The notes: generated by a model from the letters alone, not told the origin. Positions 11,367 through 23,870 are shown, numbered from the stretch's first letter. The stretch: 64,000 nt of DNA from Torreya grandis (GCA_037957365.1 JARHVA010001472.1:2160001-2224000); one strand, 5' to 3'. Program-made: numbers and translations.

Positions 11367-12749
11367 TGATGAGTGTCATCTAACTCCTCATTTAAACAAT
11401 ATTCAATTGGTGTCTTATCAACTAGGGCTAGTGTCCAAAGCTATCTGCAGTAAGGTATGGGATGGTAGATCTAGAAGTCTTATTTATGGGGTTGCTTGCT
11501 GATCCTATTCTAACTTTGACTAAACTACTTGATTCATGCTTTTGTTGAAAAAGAAAGAAATCAAATCAATCCACTCTTTTTGTAGAAGTAAAATATCACA
11601 CTCCTATTTTACATTTGTATGAAAAAATAAATTCACGCTCCTACTTACGAAAGGAAATCTGCTTCACACTTCTGTTGTAAAAGAAAAGATACTTTGCATA
11701 GAAAAGAATTGAAATAAGAAAATGATATTTTTTAACTATGAATTTGTTTTGATATTTTTATAAATAAATGCAAATAGTAACAAGATTCTAACTAATAAGA
11801 CAGAACATAAATACCTAGTTCCAAGGAGAGTGGGCCCTTACTCCTCTCAGACTCAAAAACAAAGCTTAATCAGTACTGGAAACTTGAAGTATTAATTCAT
11901 AGAAATGAAATAACTATAATCTAATTGAAACCTGTATACTTATCTAATTCTTGATCCTCTATATTTTCTATCTCTCTATTTTTCTTCTCTCTTTTTTTTT
12001 AATATAGTCAAAAGTCTTACACTTTATACTAATACAATCAACTCAAAATAGGATGTAAAAGAATAGGTCGATCCCTTCATCCAGAGATTGGATTTCCAAG
12101 AGATTTAATTATTTTGATGAAATAAATATCCTATCCTATAATAGTCCTAAAATCTGATTATATACAAATCTATCAAAATTAGGTCCTTCAAAACAGCAGG
12201 CGGTTATTCTCCTTATGTGATTCCAGCTGGAATGGTTCTTTCTTATCCTATCTGGTCTCCAGCTTCCCACTATCCTTACAAAATTCTCGGTATTGACCCT
12301 ACGAAGTCCATAGAAATGAGCCTAAAAAGTCCATATAAATAATCCTATGGATTTTGTAGAAATAAGCCTATGGAGTCCATAGAAACAAGCCTGGATAGTC
12401 CATGGAAACAAGCCTGCAGAGTCTATAGAAACAAGCCTATAGAGTCCGTAGAAATGAGCCCGCAGAGTCTGTAGTTCTGTTGGATGGATATCAAAATGGA
12501 ATGTTCACTATACATCACCTATGTCTTCTTCCTAAGCATTCTTCACACAAAAGATCACTAAAACATGCTATATATTAGGCATTAATGACAAAGTAAAGAT
12601 TTAGTCTTTGGTTTAATATAAACAAGACAAATAACTATTTTCCATGTAATAGCTATCTAAGAATCTAAGATTTGTATAAGATAATATCCTTAGAGAGATG
12701 ATTTTAAGGAAATAACATGTCAATGATGAGCCATATCTTGAGCTCATCA
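11367..12749 (-). repeat. 5' LTR of the Athila-like element
   Basis: Partner of 356-1,749. Termini TGATGAG...CTCATCA; directly followed by TSD ATAAG at 12,750-12,754. Carries the same tandem array (12,301-12,474) with more divergent units. Confidence 0.92.
12301..12474. repeat. 23-bp tandem repeat array in the 5' LTR
   Basis: Counterpart of 1,299-1,474, with the same unit and about the same copy number but different point changes per unit. Confidence 0.85.
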
Positions 12750-12754
12750 ATAAG
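12750..12754. repeat. TSD ATAAG (right copy)
   Basis: Perfect copy of 351-355. Confidence 0.88.
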
Positions 12755-14600
12755 TATACTCTCTCGAAGATTGTCTCTTTATACAAGTGGCATGGAAGTT
12801 TGAAACTTGGCTTGACACTTTGTTTTGCTCTTCAAAACTACCCCTTCTCTTGGATTGTGAGAGGATAAATGACACTCTAGACTATTATGTCATGTTGAAT
12901 TACATATTTTCTCTACTCTTGACACATTTCAACTAATCTTTTAAGGTTCTCTTTGACACATCACTTTATTCTCTTGATAGGTGTCTTGAGGTCTCTTTGC
13001 CTCACTAGGCCAATCTTGCTTACAAGTAACAAAACTTGAGTTCATCTTCTCCAATGCATTCTCTCTCCATGGATGGCATATTCACATCATATTAGACCTA
13101 AAATAACTCATTTGGAGTCATAAAACTCTCCTCAAGACTCCATTTTTCATAAAAAGTTTCTCATTTAGCTTTTTCTTTGTAACCCTAAAAAGGTGTAAAC
13201 TACCTTGTGTATAATAATGTATGGATGTTATTGAAAAATTGGGCACATATTTCAGGACCAATTATGTATTTATATCTTGATTCCAAATTTTAGGTCTTCA
13301 ATCTGAGTGAAAGTGTCCTTTTTAACCCATTCTCTCTATTCAGTTAGGCCTCCTTCCCTATAAACTAATTTTTGACTCTACAAGCCTCATACATGTTTGA
13401 AACCCCAAAAAAATGTGTGATTAAGTTTAGGGACATCCTAAGTATCTTCCATATCAAATTTAAACTCTTGACACCTTGTATGAACCTCCCAAGCATACTT
13501 GTGACAACCTTCTCTAGTTTTTTTCTATACATTGTACCTAAATATGTTCCAACCAATGGCATGGAAAGGTGCTTAAGGGATTTAATAAGGTCATTCAGGT
13601 CATTTTGAGCCTAAATAAATCCATATAAAGGCATTATATTATTCTTCTCTCTCATCAGGTTACTTCTAGAATCTTTGGTAGCTTGTGAGTGCCTTACATT
13701 CTTAAGGATGATTCATAAAACTTAGGGCATCAATCAATTAACTAATGCCACAAATTGAAAGTACACAAGGTCTCCTATCATCCCCAGTGATCTTGGGTCA
13801 CCATGTAAACCCTTTATACTATTTTTATAAAGATAAAGTGCATCTCAAGTTGATAAGACTATGTGTTATGAGGTCAAGAAGAGTTGGGGCCTGTAGGTGG
13901 TTTTTTGAGTTTGGTTTTGAGTTTCTATTGACCTCAATAGGTTTGTATCATCCTTCATGATCCTTTCCTATGATATCCATTTTTATTCAATTCCAAAAGC
14001 CTACCACATCTTCATTTACACATACCTAAGGTTCTCAAGTAAGCTATTTTTATTGACCCAAACTATTGTGCATTTTTCATTTTCTCATTGTCAAAAGAGT
14101 TGGAAACCTCATTTGATGTTTGTTTGAGACTATTAACACATGTTAAAAGTCCTTATGGTCTCAACTCACCCTCAATAGATTATTCTTCTTCAACTTATAC
14201 ATACAAGTTTGTGTTGTTTGAATTTAGGCCTATTAGGGTTAAACAAAGATTATCTACATTTCCTCACTTTGTCATTGGGTCTGAGGATCTAATTGATTAA
14301 TCCTATCACCATGAAACCATATTAAAGTGGTTTACCTTCCTTAAAACTTCTCACAAACCCTTAACTCTCTCAAAACAATAAAAAATCCTCCATGAGGGTA
14401 GTCAAACCTGTAAACATCCATTTGACTATGTGTGCAGGGTTGAGATGAATCTTGACCAGTTTCTTTTTTATCGTTCTTTCATGATTATCCTTTTGAGTTA
14501 ATATTTACCAAATTTCACCTTAGTACAATTTTTTCAACCATTTTCATGGATACCCTAACAATAGTTGTAAGAATAGGTCATTTTAGAGGTCTAAAATTAT
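12755..14600 (-). repeat. Giant LTR 'A', middle fragment (minus strand)
   Basis: The reverse complement aligns with about 41,450-43,560 of element C's left LTR. Examples are the stretch 'gaactcaagtttt...acacttg' and, near 14,440, 'ggttgagatga.tcttgacc'. Short open frames here (13,365-14,300) also occur as antisense or sense noise in C and are not taken as genes. Alignment becomes poor after about 14,600. Confidence 0.75.
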
Positions 14601-14904
14601 AAGTCAAGGAGGATAGGGTGTTTTGGCTCCATTGTAGTATATGTCGAGTTCTCCATAAGTCAAGTCTTGGCCTCTCATAAACCCAAGTTACTCCTCAAGA
14701 CCAAGTCAGCTTCTATGTATGAATCAACTTATAAAAGTTTCATGAGTATAAGTAATCCAAGTTTATGAACCCAAATTACTCATTCCAATGCTTTATGGGT
14801 TTTCAATGATGCATGACTTTAGGCTTTCAAAGGAGCAAGTCTTATGACTTTTACAAAAAAATCAATCAAAAAACTGAAATGGTATTTAAAATGTCCCCCC
14901 CCCC

Positions 14905-15345
14905 GCCAAAGTGTCCATTTGGACTTTTTTGAAGGGCACTTTGTTTGCCCAAGTGTCCCTTCAGACTTTTTTGAAGGGCACTTTTCTTCCCAAGTGACCC
15001 TTTAGAAAAGTTTCAAAGGGCACTTTGTAGCCCAAGTGTCCCTTCAAACTTTTTTTAAGGGAACTTTTCCTCCCAAATGACCTTAGATAAAAAATTTAAA
15101 CGGTACTTTTTAGCCCAAGTGTCCTTTCAAATTTTTTTGAAGGGCACTTTTCTTCCGAAGTGACACTTCAAACTTTTCTGAAGGGCACTTTATCTTTGGA
15201 AATGCCCTTCAAAAAAGTTTTGAAGGGCCATTTCCTTTTGAAATGCCCTTTAAATTTTTTTGAAGGGACCCTATGCCTTCCCCAAGTGTCCTTCAAATTT
15301 TTTCCAAAGGACACTTTCCCAAGTGTCCTTTGAGAAAATTTCTTA
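14905..15345. repeat. Array of alternating inverted motifs (AAGTGTCC/GGGCACTT)
   Basis: About ten alternations of aagtgtcccttcaaa and its near reverse complement tttgaagggcactt, spaced 25-60 bp, preceded by a C-run at 14,896-14,904. Every neighbouring pair could fold into a hairpin. The same vocabulary appears in the LTRs of the gag-only element (26,750-26,990 and 31,550-31,800). Confidence 0.75.
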
Positions 15346-16120
15346 AAGGAACTAGCCATTGCCTTTTGGGTAAAATATCTGAAATAATGATTTCAAACAA
15401 ATTGTTTGAATGAATTAATTTAGGAAAATTTATTTAAATAACAAACCCAACCCAATGGATCCCCATGATGTGTTGCAGGATGTCAAGTTTAATACATCTA
15501 ACTAGCCATTGGGGTGTAAAGATGATGTGCCATAGGACGTCAAATTTAGAGCAGCCAACTAACTATTAGAATTCAAAGATGACATGCCGTAGGACATCAA
15601 ATTCATGCCTAAAGTCTTCAAGTGAGGAGTAAAGCCATTCAAAGAAATTGACAGGGTCTTAAGCAAAGATAGTGCAAATCAAGTTTCCCAAAGAGCTTTG
15701 CTTATGACTTTTACAAGTAAAAGCAACTAAAAATCCTGAAAAGGAAGAGATAATGCTTTGAAAGTTTTCAAAAGAACTTTGCTTATGACTTTTACAAGTA
15801 GAAGAAATTAAATAACTTGAAGAGGCAAGTAGATGTAAAGTCACTTGGAAAACCTGAATAGGTCTGTAGTGCAAAACATGGGAGCTCTCAGGAAGAATCT
15901 AAGGTTCACATCAACGATCTAAGCCATTTATTATGGAGGTTCGTCTCACCATTTATTTTTTAGTAATCTTGATCATTTCAAGAAGGTGAATCAAAGAGAA
16001 GGATAAACTCCAATTGAATGAAAGAATAACTGGAATAAATTTCACTAGGATGGTGATTGCAAACCATTTTGGAGGCTTCTATTTTGGCACCCAAGAGCTC
16101 TCTCTTCTCTCCCTCTTTTT

Positions 16121-16130
16121 CTATAAATAG
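16121..16130 (+). promoter_or_regulatory. TATA-like box ctataaatag
   Basis: Perfect plant TATA consensus directly after a 40-bp pyrimidine-rich tract. Likely the core promoter of the LTR-like unit. Confidence 0.5.
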
Positions 16131-16823
16131 GACCCTTGGGATCTTGTTTTATCATCCATAGATAGTATGGCAAAGCCCTGTTCGAACATTTTGCCATTTT
16201 CTTGCCTTTGAGCAAAGAAGCATAAGTATATTTTATTTCTAAGTTATAGACATTTTCTTGGGCATGCAAGAGACATAGAGTGATATCAAGTTATTTTTTA
16301 TCCTTTTGTTCTCTATCCTTCATGTTTTTTGAGCAAAGAGTTGGTCCAACAGGTCATGGAGAGTGCATTCTAGATGTATGAGATTTTGCACATGTGTAAC
16401 CTTTTTTATGGATTATACAGGTTGTCTTTTCTAGTTATTTACCTTGTGTGATCTCATTCATTTTATCTCTAAATTAAAATAATTATGTTGGAATCTTATA
16501 GAGCTTGAGTTATAGACTATATTCTATTGTATTATGCATAAGTATAAGGCATACATGTGGATACTAATTCTTGGTGTATCACCATCTTAGACTAGGCTTT
16601 TCATTTATGCAAACTTTTGACTCTTTCACTCATACAAATTGGTTAAGTAGTATTATTTCATAAAAGCTAATACAGGGAGCTAGCCCCTTCAATCTAGAGG
16701 TTCATTTCCACTTAGAAGAACACCCATATGCTTGTAAATGTCCCAATATTGCTTAAATTTGGAGGAGGCCTGAACAACCCTCTTTTAGGGTACAAGATTT
16801 GGAGACAATAATTACCATGAATT

Positions 16824-19407
16824 CAAATGGTTTCATAGTTTGTCCATTTGATTGAGCTATAATTTAATGATCCTCATATTCACTCTAACTTCTCTTTAGG
16901 TTTTTAACTAGCCAGCTTCCTTAGCAACTTGTAGATGAAGATGAACTATGTCTGCAAGGTTAGATTGAGTTTTGTTTAGTCATGTTGCTCTATACCTCAT
17001 TTATGTCTCATTATCCTCAAATAGTTTTAATAATTTTTCCATACACCTCACATAAACTCCATTTTCACTATATGTGCACTGCTTTTTCTTCTTAGGTTTG
17101 AAACCAACTTAATTCATCCAAGTAGACCTATAGGTAATCATTCTAGGCCTGAATGTGTATAGATTTTAAGATTATATATAAGTGAGAAACTAAAGGAATT
17201 TTTCATGATGTTTATAAATTTATCAACACTTTTGATCCTTCTCAACTTCTTTCAAAACCTCATATCTATGCAATCACACACTTGTTCCTTGAATATTTAG
17301 GCATAGTTATAGGTGGCCTTTAAAGAAGAGTTTGCCATGAACTTGGAGATTGATCTTCTCAACCATATCATAGACACCTTGATAGTAGCCAAACTTAATC
17401 TAATTTCTTTCTCTCTTTATTATAATTTTCGTGACCTTTCACATCATTTTATAAAAAATTTGCTCCTCTTGTCTTTGTACACAGAACTGTGTATGAATAC
17501 CTAGGCCTGTGAACTCAAATGATGGCTATAATATTAGTCATTTTGACCATTTGTGACTCTTTAATAGCTTATATGTTTTCATCACTTGTATATTTTTCAC
17601 ATGTCTACATTGATTCATGTTTCCACATCTATTCTCTTTACATGACTATTAGCTTTTAGTCCAAAATAGGGACCTACAGGTCTATAACCTATAGGTTTGC
17701 CCCTTTTTACTTGTATAGACTACTTAAGATAATTATTTGAGTCTTATTCATCTTGGTGATTATATCCAATATTTTCCAAATCCCATGTGATTTGCCTCAA
17801 TTGTTTGTAGACTTTAACTAAGCACCATGACATCTCAAATTTGCTCACTTGTATATGCAGGCCAGTAGTAAGTTAAATCATGTGCAGGGCTTATGCATGG
17901 AAATTAGGGTCTATAGTATATCCATACCATTTTAATGGTGGTATTGGAGTCTACCAAGATTAAATTAATGTTTATAATTCTATATCACTTTTCTCCATGG
18001 CTTAGGTACCTTCAAAATAAAACCTTAAACCTCATGAATACTCACTTATAAGTCTGCAAACCTATGAGTGAATGAACTTGTCTCAGTATTTATTAGAGAG
18101 TGCATTGAGTTACATTATTCATTGTTTATTTTTGATTTCAATGCCCTCAAACAACCTTGACAAGGTGAAAACAAGACTTTTTAACCACTGTTACACAAGC
18201 AATCCCATATGCATAGTTTTCAAGCTAAGAGCACAAATGACACTTAGAGACTAGTACAAATAGTAATCAGATGATTTGAGAACCTTGTCTGAATGTAAAA
18301 TATGTAAAAACATGTTCAACAACATGTGGATGCATATTAACCATGTGGAAACCCTAAAATAATGAAAAAACAAAGGTAGTCACTTACACACTATGCAAAA
18401 GAATAGATTTCTTGCTTGACCAGTACATACATGTGATAGATTGTAATTATTATTGATGTGGGATGGTTCTTTAGACCTCTGAAGAGCCTCTAAAATGTTT
18501 ACCTCACCTCCATTAATTCAAACTTGCAATTATGCTACCCAAAACTGAGATAGTGGGGTTTTGAGTCTCAAAAAAGCACCTTATCTTCTTATCAATTATT
18601 CATAAATATAAGGAGCTTAATAAAATTACCAATACCACCAATTTAGATACCATAGGGCTCCCAAAATTTATTCAAACTGTTAGACTCCAACTCTACCTGT
18701 ATGGCTTGTACCATTCACTTGAAAATGGCCTTCATGAACTTATGAAGGAAGTGATGGAAGAGAGATAGAGTTCATTAAAACTTTGATGAAACTTCCCTCC
18801 ATGCATGATTCTAACTTGTAGAATTTGAAATGACAACGATAAACTATTTTCACCTGAAAGTGAGTTCATGAAGTCTATACAAGTGCCAAAACTCCCTTTT
18901 TGGCATTGAAATGTAATATTATGACTACTTCTTGACTTGTAACTATCATATACACATTGGTGATTATTTTTCAAGATTATACAAGTCTCATTTATTTATT
19001 AATCACCTTTTTGGGCTTTGGAATACATGAAAGTTAGTAAAAATCATTTTTTCCTCATAAAACATCACCTTAAAGTCCAAAAAAAACCTTAAACTTTACA
19101 GATCAACATAAAATGTTTATGAAAGGTGATTAAGGTATGAAATGAATTTAATAGACACCTACTTACCTATGACACCTCTTTACTAAGTCTCATCACTCCA
19201 TGATATAACTAGACCACTACAATATGAAGAAAGAACCTTACCTTAATTTCTCCAAATAAACCTTAATTTATGCCAACAAGGCTTTAAGAAGACCTATTAG
19301 AAACCATATAAGGCATCACAAGATTTTTATCTAGGATAAAAAGACATGAAAAGAATTTTTTTACCTATAGGGGTTGACATTTTGACCTTGGGGGTCAAAA
19401 TTAGTCA
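16824..19407 (-). repeat. Giant LTR 'A', 5'-side fragment (minus strand)
   Basis: The reverse complement begins TGACTAATTTTGACCC at 19,407 and follows the first 2.5 kb of the C LTRs, including the paired AGGTCAAAAT/ATTTTGACC hairpin, 'gtttaaggtt' lines and 'gacctataggt' near 17,690. There is no polypurine tract beyond 19,407, so the DNA to the right is probably target flank rather than element interior. Confidence 0.8.
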
Positions 19408-21250
19408 ACAAACACTTAGTTTATTTTAATATACTTAGGTTTAAATAACACTTAAACCTTAATCACATTACTACATTATATGTTTAGATTTAATAAATCA
19501 AACATATAAATACATTTAAAAATTCCACAAAATGATCTATGAAAAGTGATTAATATTAACATATATCATTTTCAAAGTGTATTGGCACCTTAAAATCACA
19601 ACTATACATTGATCAAACAACTTGTGAATCAAAAATATTATTCTCAATTTCATAGACAATCAAATAGATTATTCTCATATTCCATAAATCAATAATTCTA
19701 TAAATTTTATAGAACATATGGATCATTCATTCATGTAGACAAGCAAATATGACTACCATTATTATACTCACAATATTAAATCAAACCATTCCCAACTAGC
19801 CTCTGCACATTTATCCATATAAATTGAATGTTTTCATTATAATAACTCACGCTTTCAAAACCATTTTATAACATTAGAGTAAAAAATTCATTAAATGTAG
19901 CATTCATAATAAACATTAAGCATAATAATGAATATTCAAAATGAAGCAATGAACTAAGATCCCCATAAGTAGTTTTAGTTGTTATGACTTTAGTTGTTGA
20001 TATGATAGAATGACTTAATACACTCAAAATTTCAAAAAAGAGACGGGGTGACAAAAATAGGCATAAAATAACTGTTATTTAACATTGAACTATGCCAACC
20101 AGGCTAAAGTAGTGTAAATTCCAAAAAGAGAAGCTCAGAACTACATCAGCCAAATAGATACAATATAATTATGGAATAAACATGAAACAAATGGTATTAT
20201 CCTAGCTGATTCCATAGTAAATGAAGAAACTATTAAAACTAAAAAGAATAGGATGGAAGGAGGTAGGTAGGAAGGTAAATATGAGGAAGTTGAATTGGTG
20301 ATATGATCATGACATATGTAACAACATCTCTCACAAGACATAAAAGGCCTACCCACCCCTTTCTTGGTGCACCCTTTGAGGCATGACTCAGGGAGATTGT
20401 AGGTTGATAGGTTACTATAAGAGAAAGATTCAATAAATTATAAAGTGAAAAATATTATGTGTATATATTTTGCATGATTAATTTTATAAATTTCCAATTG
20501 GAATTGTCTAATTTGTCTTCTCTTTTTCTTCATAACTATATTCACCACAAACACTTTCAAGAGAAATATATAAAGTGTAAGGTTATATTACTTGGGAAAC
20601 CTCATTAAAAATTTACAGCTACATATATTACACATTTCAATTAGGGTCAATGTAGTTCTATTGTGCATGTGAATGTAATTTTGAATGAGAGCTTTGTTTC
20701 ATCTTCATTAAGTGCAATACAAGTACATTAATATTTGCCTATCCTTATTTTGGTATAAAATGCAGTTAAACCTTATTTGAAATTCCTTGGGCAAATATAT
20801 AGAAATCTAGAGTGTGCACATACTTAAATTCCTCTTGATACTTTTCTCTCTCACCTCTTGTTGAAATGCCTCCAATAATTTTTAATATATATTTGTATCA
20901 TGTTTGAATTAGGAACTTATTGGCATGCACGCTGACCAATGAAAAGGAAAAGAACTGACACATTGATCCAAACATCAAAAAGACACAAAGATGGGTAGAA
21001 GGGCCCATGAAAATACATGGGATAGATTCTATAGCTCACTAAATCCACCCAAAAAATATAAATACAAAAAGATAACAAATTAACATATAAAAAGGCCTAT
21101 AGGCCAAAAAAATAAAAAAAGAAAGAGAAAAAATGAAACAAAAGACCATGAGATCAAACAGTGAAGAAAAAACACATATAAATCCACCAATAAGACATTA
21201 GTTTAAACTAATGAGCCATATGAACAAAAATAAACTAAAATCATTACAAT
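19408..21250. other. AT-rich spacer, nothing recognised
   Basis: No ORF with support, no RNA gene. There is a short GGAAGG-type run near 20,250 and a 12-bp palindrome ggcctataggcc near 21,092. The stretch 20,930-21,120 read on the minus strand has a T-rich look like a LINE 3' end, but I could not secure it. Confidence 0.4.
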
Positions 21251-21267
21251 AACAAGCATTATACTAA
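21251..21267. repeat. 17-bp TSD of the retroposed unit (left)
   Basis: AACAAGCATTATACTAA, identical to 22,788-22,804. The length fits target-primed reverse transcription (LINE machinery), not LTR integrase (5 bp) or most DNA transposons. Confidence 0.88.
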
Positions 21268-22787
21268 TTCAAAGATAATATGTTGGTTTGGCATTATTGT
21301 AAAGAAGGGGGTATCAGCCCATATCTGGAAAGGCTTAATGGTTATGACAAAAACTTGTCCAAGCAGTTTGCAAGATCCTAGTTAAATAGGTGGGTCACGG
21401 TGGGCAGAATTAGTTTTGAAATCTCTGAAAAGGTTATTTCTATGACCATGGGAATGACCATGTAGGGAATAAAACTTTAAAGGAAAACCAAAATTATGGA
21501 TCTGGCAAGCCATAAACTATTTCTAGGTGAGGGAGAAGAACTCATCCCGTATCAAGGAGGATTCGAGCGTGCTAAACTTCCAGAGCCATGGGATGGAGTG
21601 TGCTTCATTCTCATGAAGTAATTCATGCTTGAAGGGTGATTTACCAGGTTCTAAAATTACCACCTCTCTTTGTTAAATCACTTTAGGCACAATGTTATTA
21701 TTAGTTTCCCTTTTTACCTGCTCTCCTCTTTGGAACACTCTGTCCTGAGGGTGAAAGCTAAAATGGATAAGAAGCTAGATATGAACCCTATTCCCCTACA
21801 CCAGGGGCTAATTTTCTATTTATACAACTTCCATCATGCCCTTGAGCCATCCAAGACTATCAGAGTTGATAGTGGAGACATTCCTTCCAACCTAATGTCT
21901 GGCGATGCTATTGAAAAGTCCTATTTTTCCCCTGCTCCTACCAAAAAAAAAGATGTTTCTTTCTCCACCCCAAAAGAGACCCTTATTGATACCCCTAGCT
22001 CCTTTGCAAGCAAGAAGGGTAAGAAGAGAAAGGTTGATGAAGAGGAAGATAATATTAAAGAAACCTTGGAGGGGACCCACAAAAATATGGGTAGGGCCAC
22101 GGGGGGCCAAGGTGGTAAATCTCACAAGTCTTCCAAAATTAATAAGGGAGGATTCTCCTCCAGAGTGCAAAGGTCAGGGCAGATTGCTGGTAAACCCACC
22201 CTAAAGGCTAGACTAATTGATTACTCAGAAAGTGCTTCAGAAGAAGCAACCCAGGAGGAAGAGTCTAAGGAGCTAGAAATCCAAGAAATTTCAAAGGACA
22301 CTGGAGGGAAGTAGGAGACTAGGGATTTCAAGGTTCTTGAGGAGCATGGTGCTGACACTATGGAAACTACTGAAAATAAGGGGAGAATGTATGTCAAGGA
22401 AGCTGCCAAGGATATTGAGAATGAGACTATTTGGAAAGCTGAAATTGGGGCCCTAAAGGATCGTATTTAGAGGCTGGAGCAAAATTTTGCCAAAGGACTC
22501 TGGAATACAATCCTGCTGAACATGTCTATGCTAAAAGAGGTGGGTAATACTGGGCATGCTAACAATGTGGAGAATACTAAGAAACTTAATGATCTTCTAA
22601 AATCAATGGTTATGTAAGGAGAGTCCTCTCTGACTCTGGTCTTTCCATTTCTTGTGTTTTGTTTCTGTGTCTATTGTTTCTCGGCTAGTGCTGTTGTCTT
22701 TCTGAAGGCATATTTTGTTTGTTTGCCTTCTTGTCTTTTTTGCTTGTAAAGGGTTTGGCCCCTAATTTTCTGCCTTACCTTATCAAA
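21268..22787 (+). mobile_element. Retroposed unit with one ORF (LINE-type insertion)
   Basis: 1,520 bp bounded by a perfect 17-bp duplication. The 5' untranslated part is only 12 bases before an ATG at 21,280, and the ORF fills most of the unit. The 170-base tail is T/G-rich, contains tgtaaagggtttggcccc and ends ccttatcaaaa, which resembles the 3' end of plant L1-like elements. No reverse transcriptase is encoded, so it would have used another element's enzyme. It may be a non-autonomous ORF1-type retroposon or a retrocopy of a transcript. Confidence 0.72.
21280..22617 (+). pseudogene. Decayed ORF of the retroposed unit, homologous to the Athila-like accessory ORF
   Basis: One frame of 445 codons from MLVWHYCKEGG to a TAA at 22,615-22,617, with about eight in-frame stops and no frameshift. 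Each stop could come from one C-to-T or G-to-A change (for example TGA in E-G-x-F where CGA fits). Residues about 25-195 match the accessory ORF at 2,461-4,449 in order: the V-G-R-I...I-S segment, LPEPW at residues 100-104, the M-L-E-G position, L-L-N-H-F-R-H, I-S-F-P-F-Y-L and H-Q-G-L-I. The rest is charged, with a nuclear-localisation-like KKGKKRKVDEEE (about 22,012-22,050), a glutamate-rich stretch and a likely coiled coil near the end. Function unknown. Confidence 0.75.
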
Positions 22788-22804
22788 AACAAGCATTATA
22801 CTAA
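22788..22804. repeat. 17-bp TSD of the retroposed unit (right)
   Basis: Perfect copy of 21,251-21,267. Confidence 0.88.
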
Positions 22805-23870
22805 AATTATGTGTCAACATAATTCCATTACTTTGATATGTGCATGTGATGTGAATGCATATGCACATCAAAGTAAAAATAATGATAAAATTATACATGC
22901 ACTTGCACACACTTAAGGAAGGAAGGATGAATAAATTGTATATGATGAATCCACCCACATACAATGATATATATTGAAAATTTTGAAACAGTATTGCAAA
23001 CAAATTCAAGAGAATTATTTTTATATCATGGAATGGAAAAGCAGAGCATAGGAATGAATACACATGTTTGTATGTGAACCATGACACCCTGATTAGTATA
23101 AACAAAACCTTATAATGATCATTCTAATTAAAAATTTAAGAGTGATTCCTAACAACTCTATTTCACTTATTTATTAGATAATTAAATACATGTCACTTGG
23201 CCATATCTCGTGCCTTCATTTTTTTCAATTTCTATTAACATTCTCAATTCACTCAATCTTGGAAAATCTTTTGCTTAATTTTTTTTAATTTTTAAAAACC
23301 TTGAAAATATATGAATATATGCCTCCATTTTTAGGTAAGGGATTATGATTTTTTTTTAATCACTCATCTCAAAATTAAAATTTAAATACACCACATGTCA
23401 TTGAAAAATATAGCCGAATGCTCAGTAAAATTGAAAAAAATCATACAAAACACATGTATGTAGCCATCTTAAAATATCATCATGGAAAGCTCAATAGTAA
23501 GATATAAGTTTAGGGAGTATAAAGATATAAAGTGAAGGGAAATCATATGCCTCACTATGGATAATAAAAGACATTTAAAATAATGTTTATGTTAAATTGT
23601 ATGAAATAGATAATATCATGTAAAGCTTGTAAGATGCATGTAACCTGATATGAGGATGAGATAATGTTTCCCCAATGTAACTAAGTGACGTGGATTGAAT
23701 TTATGCCCCAATAAAATCAAACAATATAATTCTAAAAATATATATCAATATATGTATCATAAGTGAAAACCAACTATGTGACTAGGTGTATGTAGGAAAT
23801 GTCATATCCTATTATATAAGCATAGCAAGATTGCTGGACATAAGGGTGTGAGAGGCTCCATGGAAGATAT
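22805..23870. other. AT-rich spacer, nothing recognised
   Basis: Low-GC sequence without supported genes. The minus-strand open frame at 22,671-23,105 crosses the retroposon tail and its TSD and is not credible. The last few hundred bases may hold older copies of the array that follows. Confidence 0.4.

Larger units (their letters stand above)
356..12749 (-). mobile_element. Complete Athila-like Ty3/gypsy LTR retrotransposon
   Basis: A 12.4-kb element transcribed leftward. In sense order it has: 5' LTR (11,367-12,749), tRNA-Asp primer site, gag, protease, reverse transcriptase, RNase H, integrase, a downstream accessory ORF, polypurine tract and 3' LTR (356-1,749). A TSD ATAAG flanks it. The tRNA-Asp primer site plus an extra ORF between integrase and the 3' LTR are hallmarks of the plant Athila/Tat branch, so Athila-like is the best call. 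Coding regions carry scattered stops, at least one frameshift and altered catalytic residues, so this copy is dead. It lies inside LTR A and is therefore younger than that LTR. Confidence 0.93.
14601..16823 (+). repeat. Unclassified LTR-like unit inserted in LTR A
   Basis: This does not align with LTR A. The right end (16,677-16,823) resembles, in plus orientation, the last part of the LTRs of B and C: 'gggagctagcccc...tctagaggttca', a 'tttggagg.g..tgaac' line and a terminal ACAATA. A TATA-like ctataaatag at 16,121-16,130 lies about 700 bp before that end, the same spacing as in element C. Likely a solo or truncated LTR of a related family. Its left boundary and TSD are not established. Confidence 0.5.

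Noticed and set aside
15168..15359. Minus-strand 63-codon frame rich in Lys and Phe
   Set aside because: Lies wholly in the inverted-motif array and reflects its repeats.
20930..21120. Possible minus-strand LINE 3' end with ggcctataggcc
   Set aside because: Only composition and a short palindrome support it; no coding remnant and no TSD found.
21892..22204. Overlapping open frames at 21,892-22,170 (minus) and 21,905-22,204 (plus)
   Set aside because: Shadows of the retroposed ORF, whose frame is supported by homology along its length.
22671..23105. Minus-strand 144-codon hydrophobic frame
   Set aside because: Crosses the retroposon tail and its target duplication; AT-rich composition explains the hydrophobic residues.
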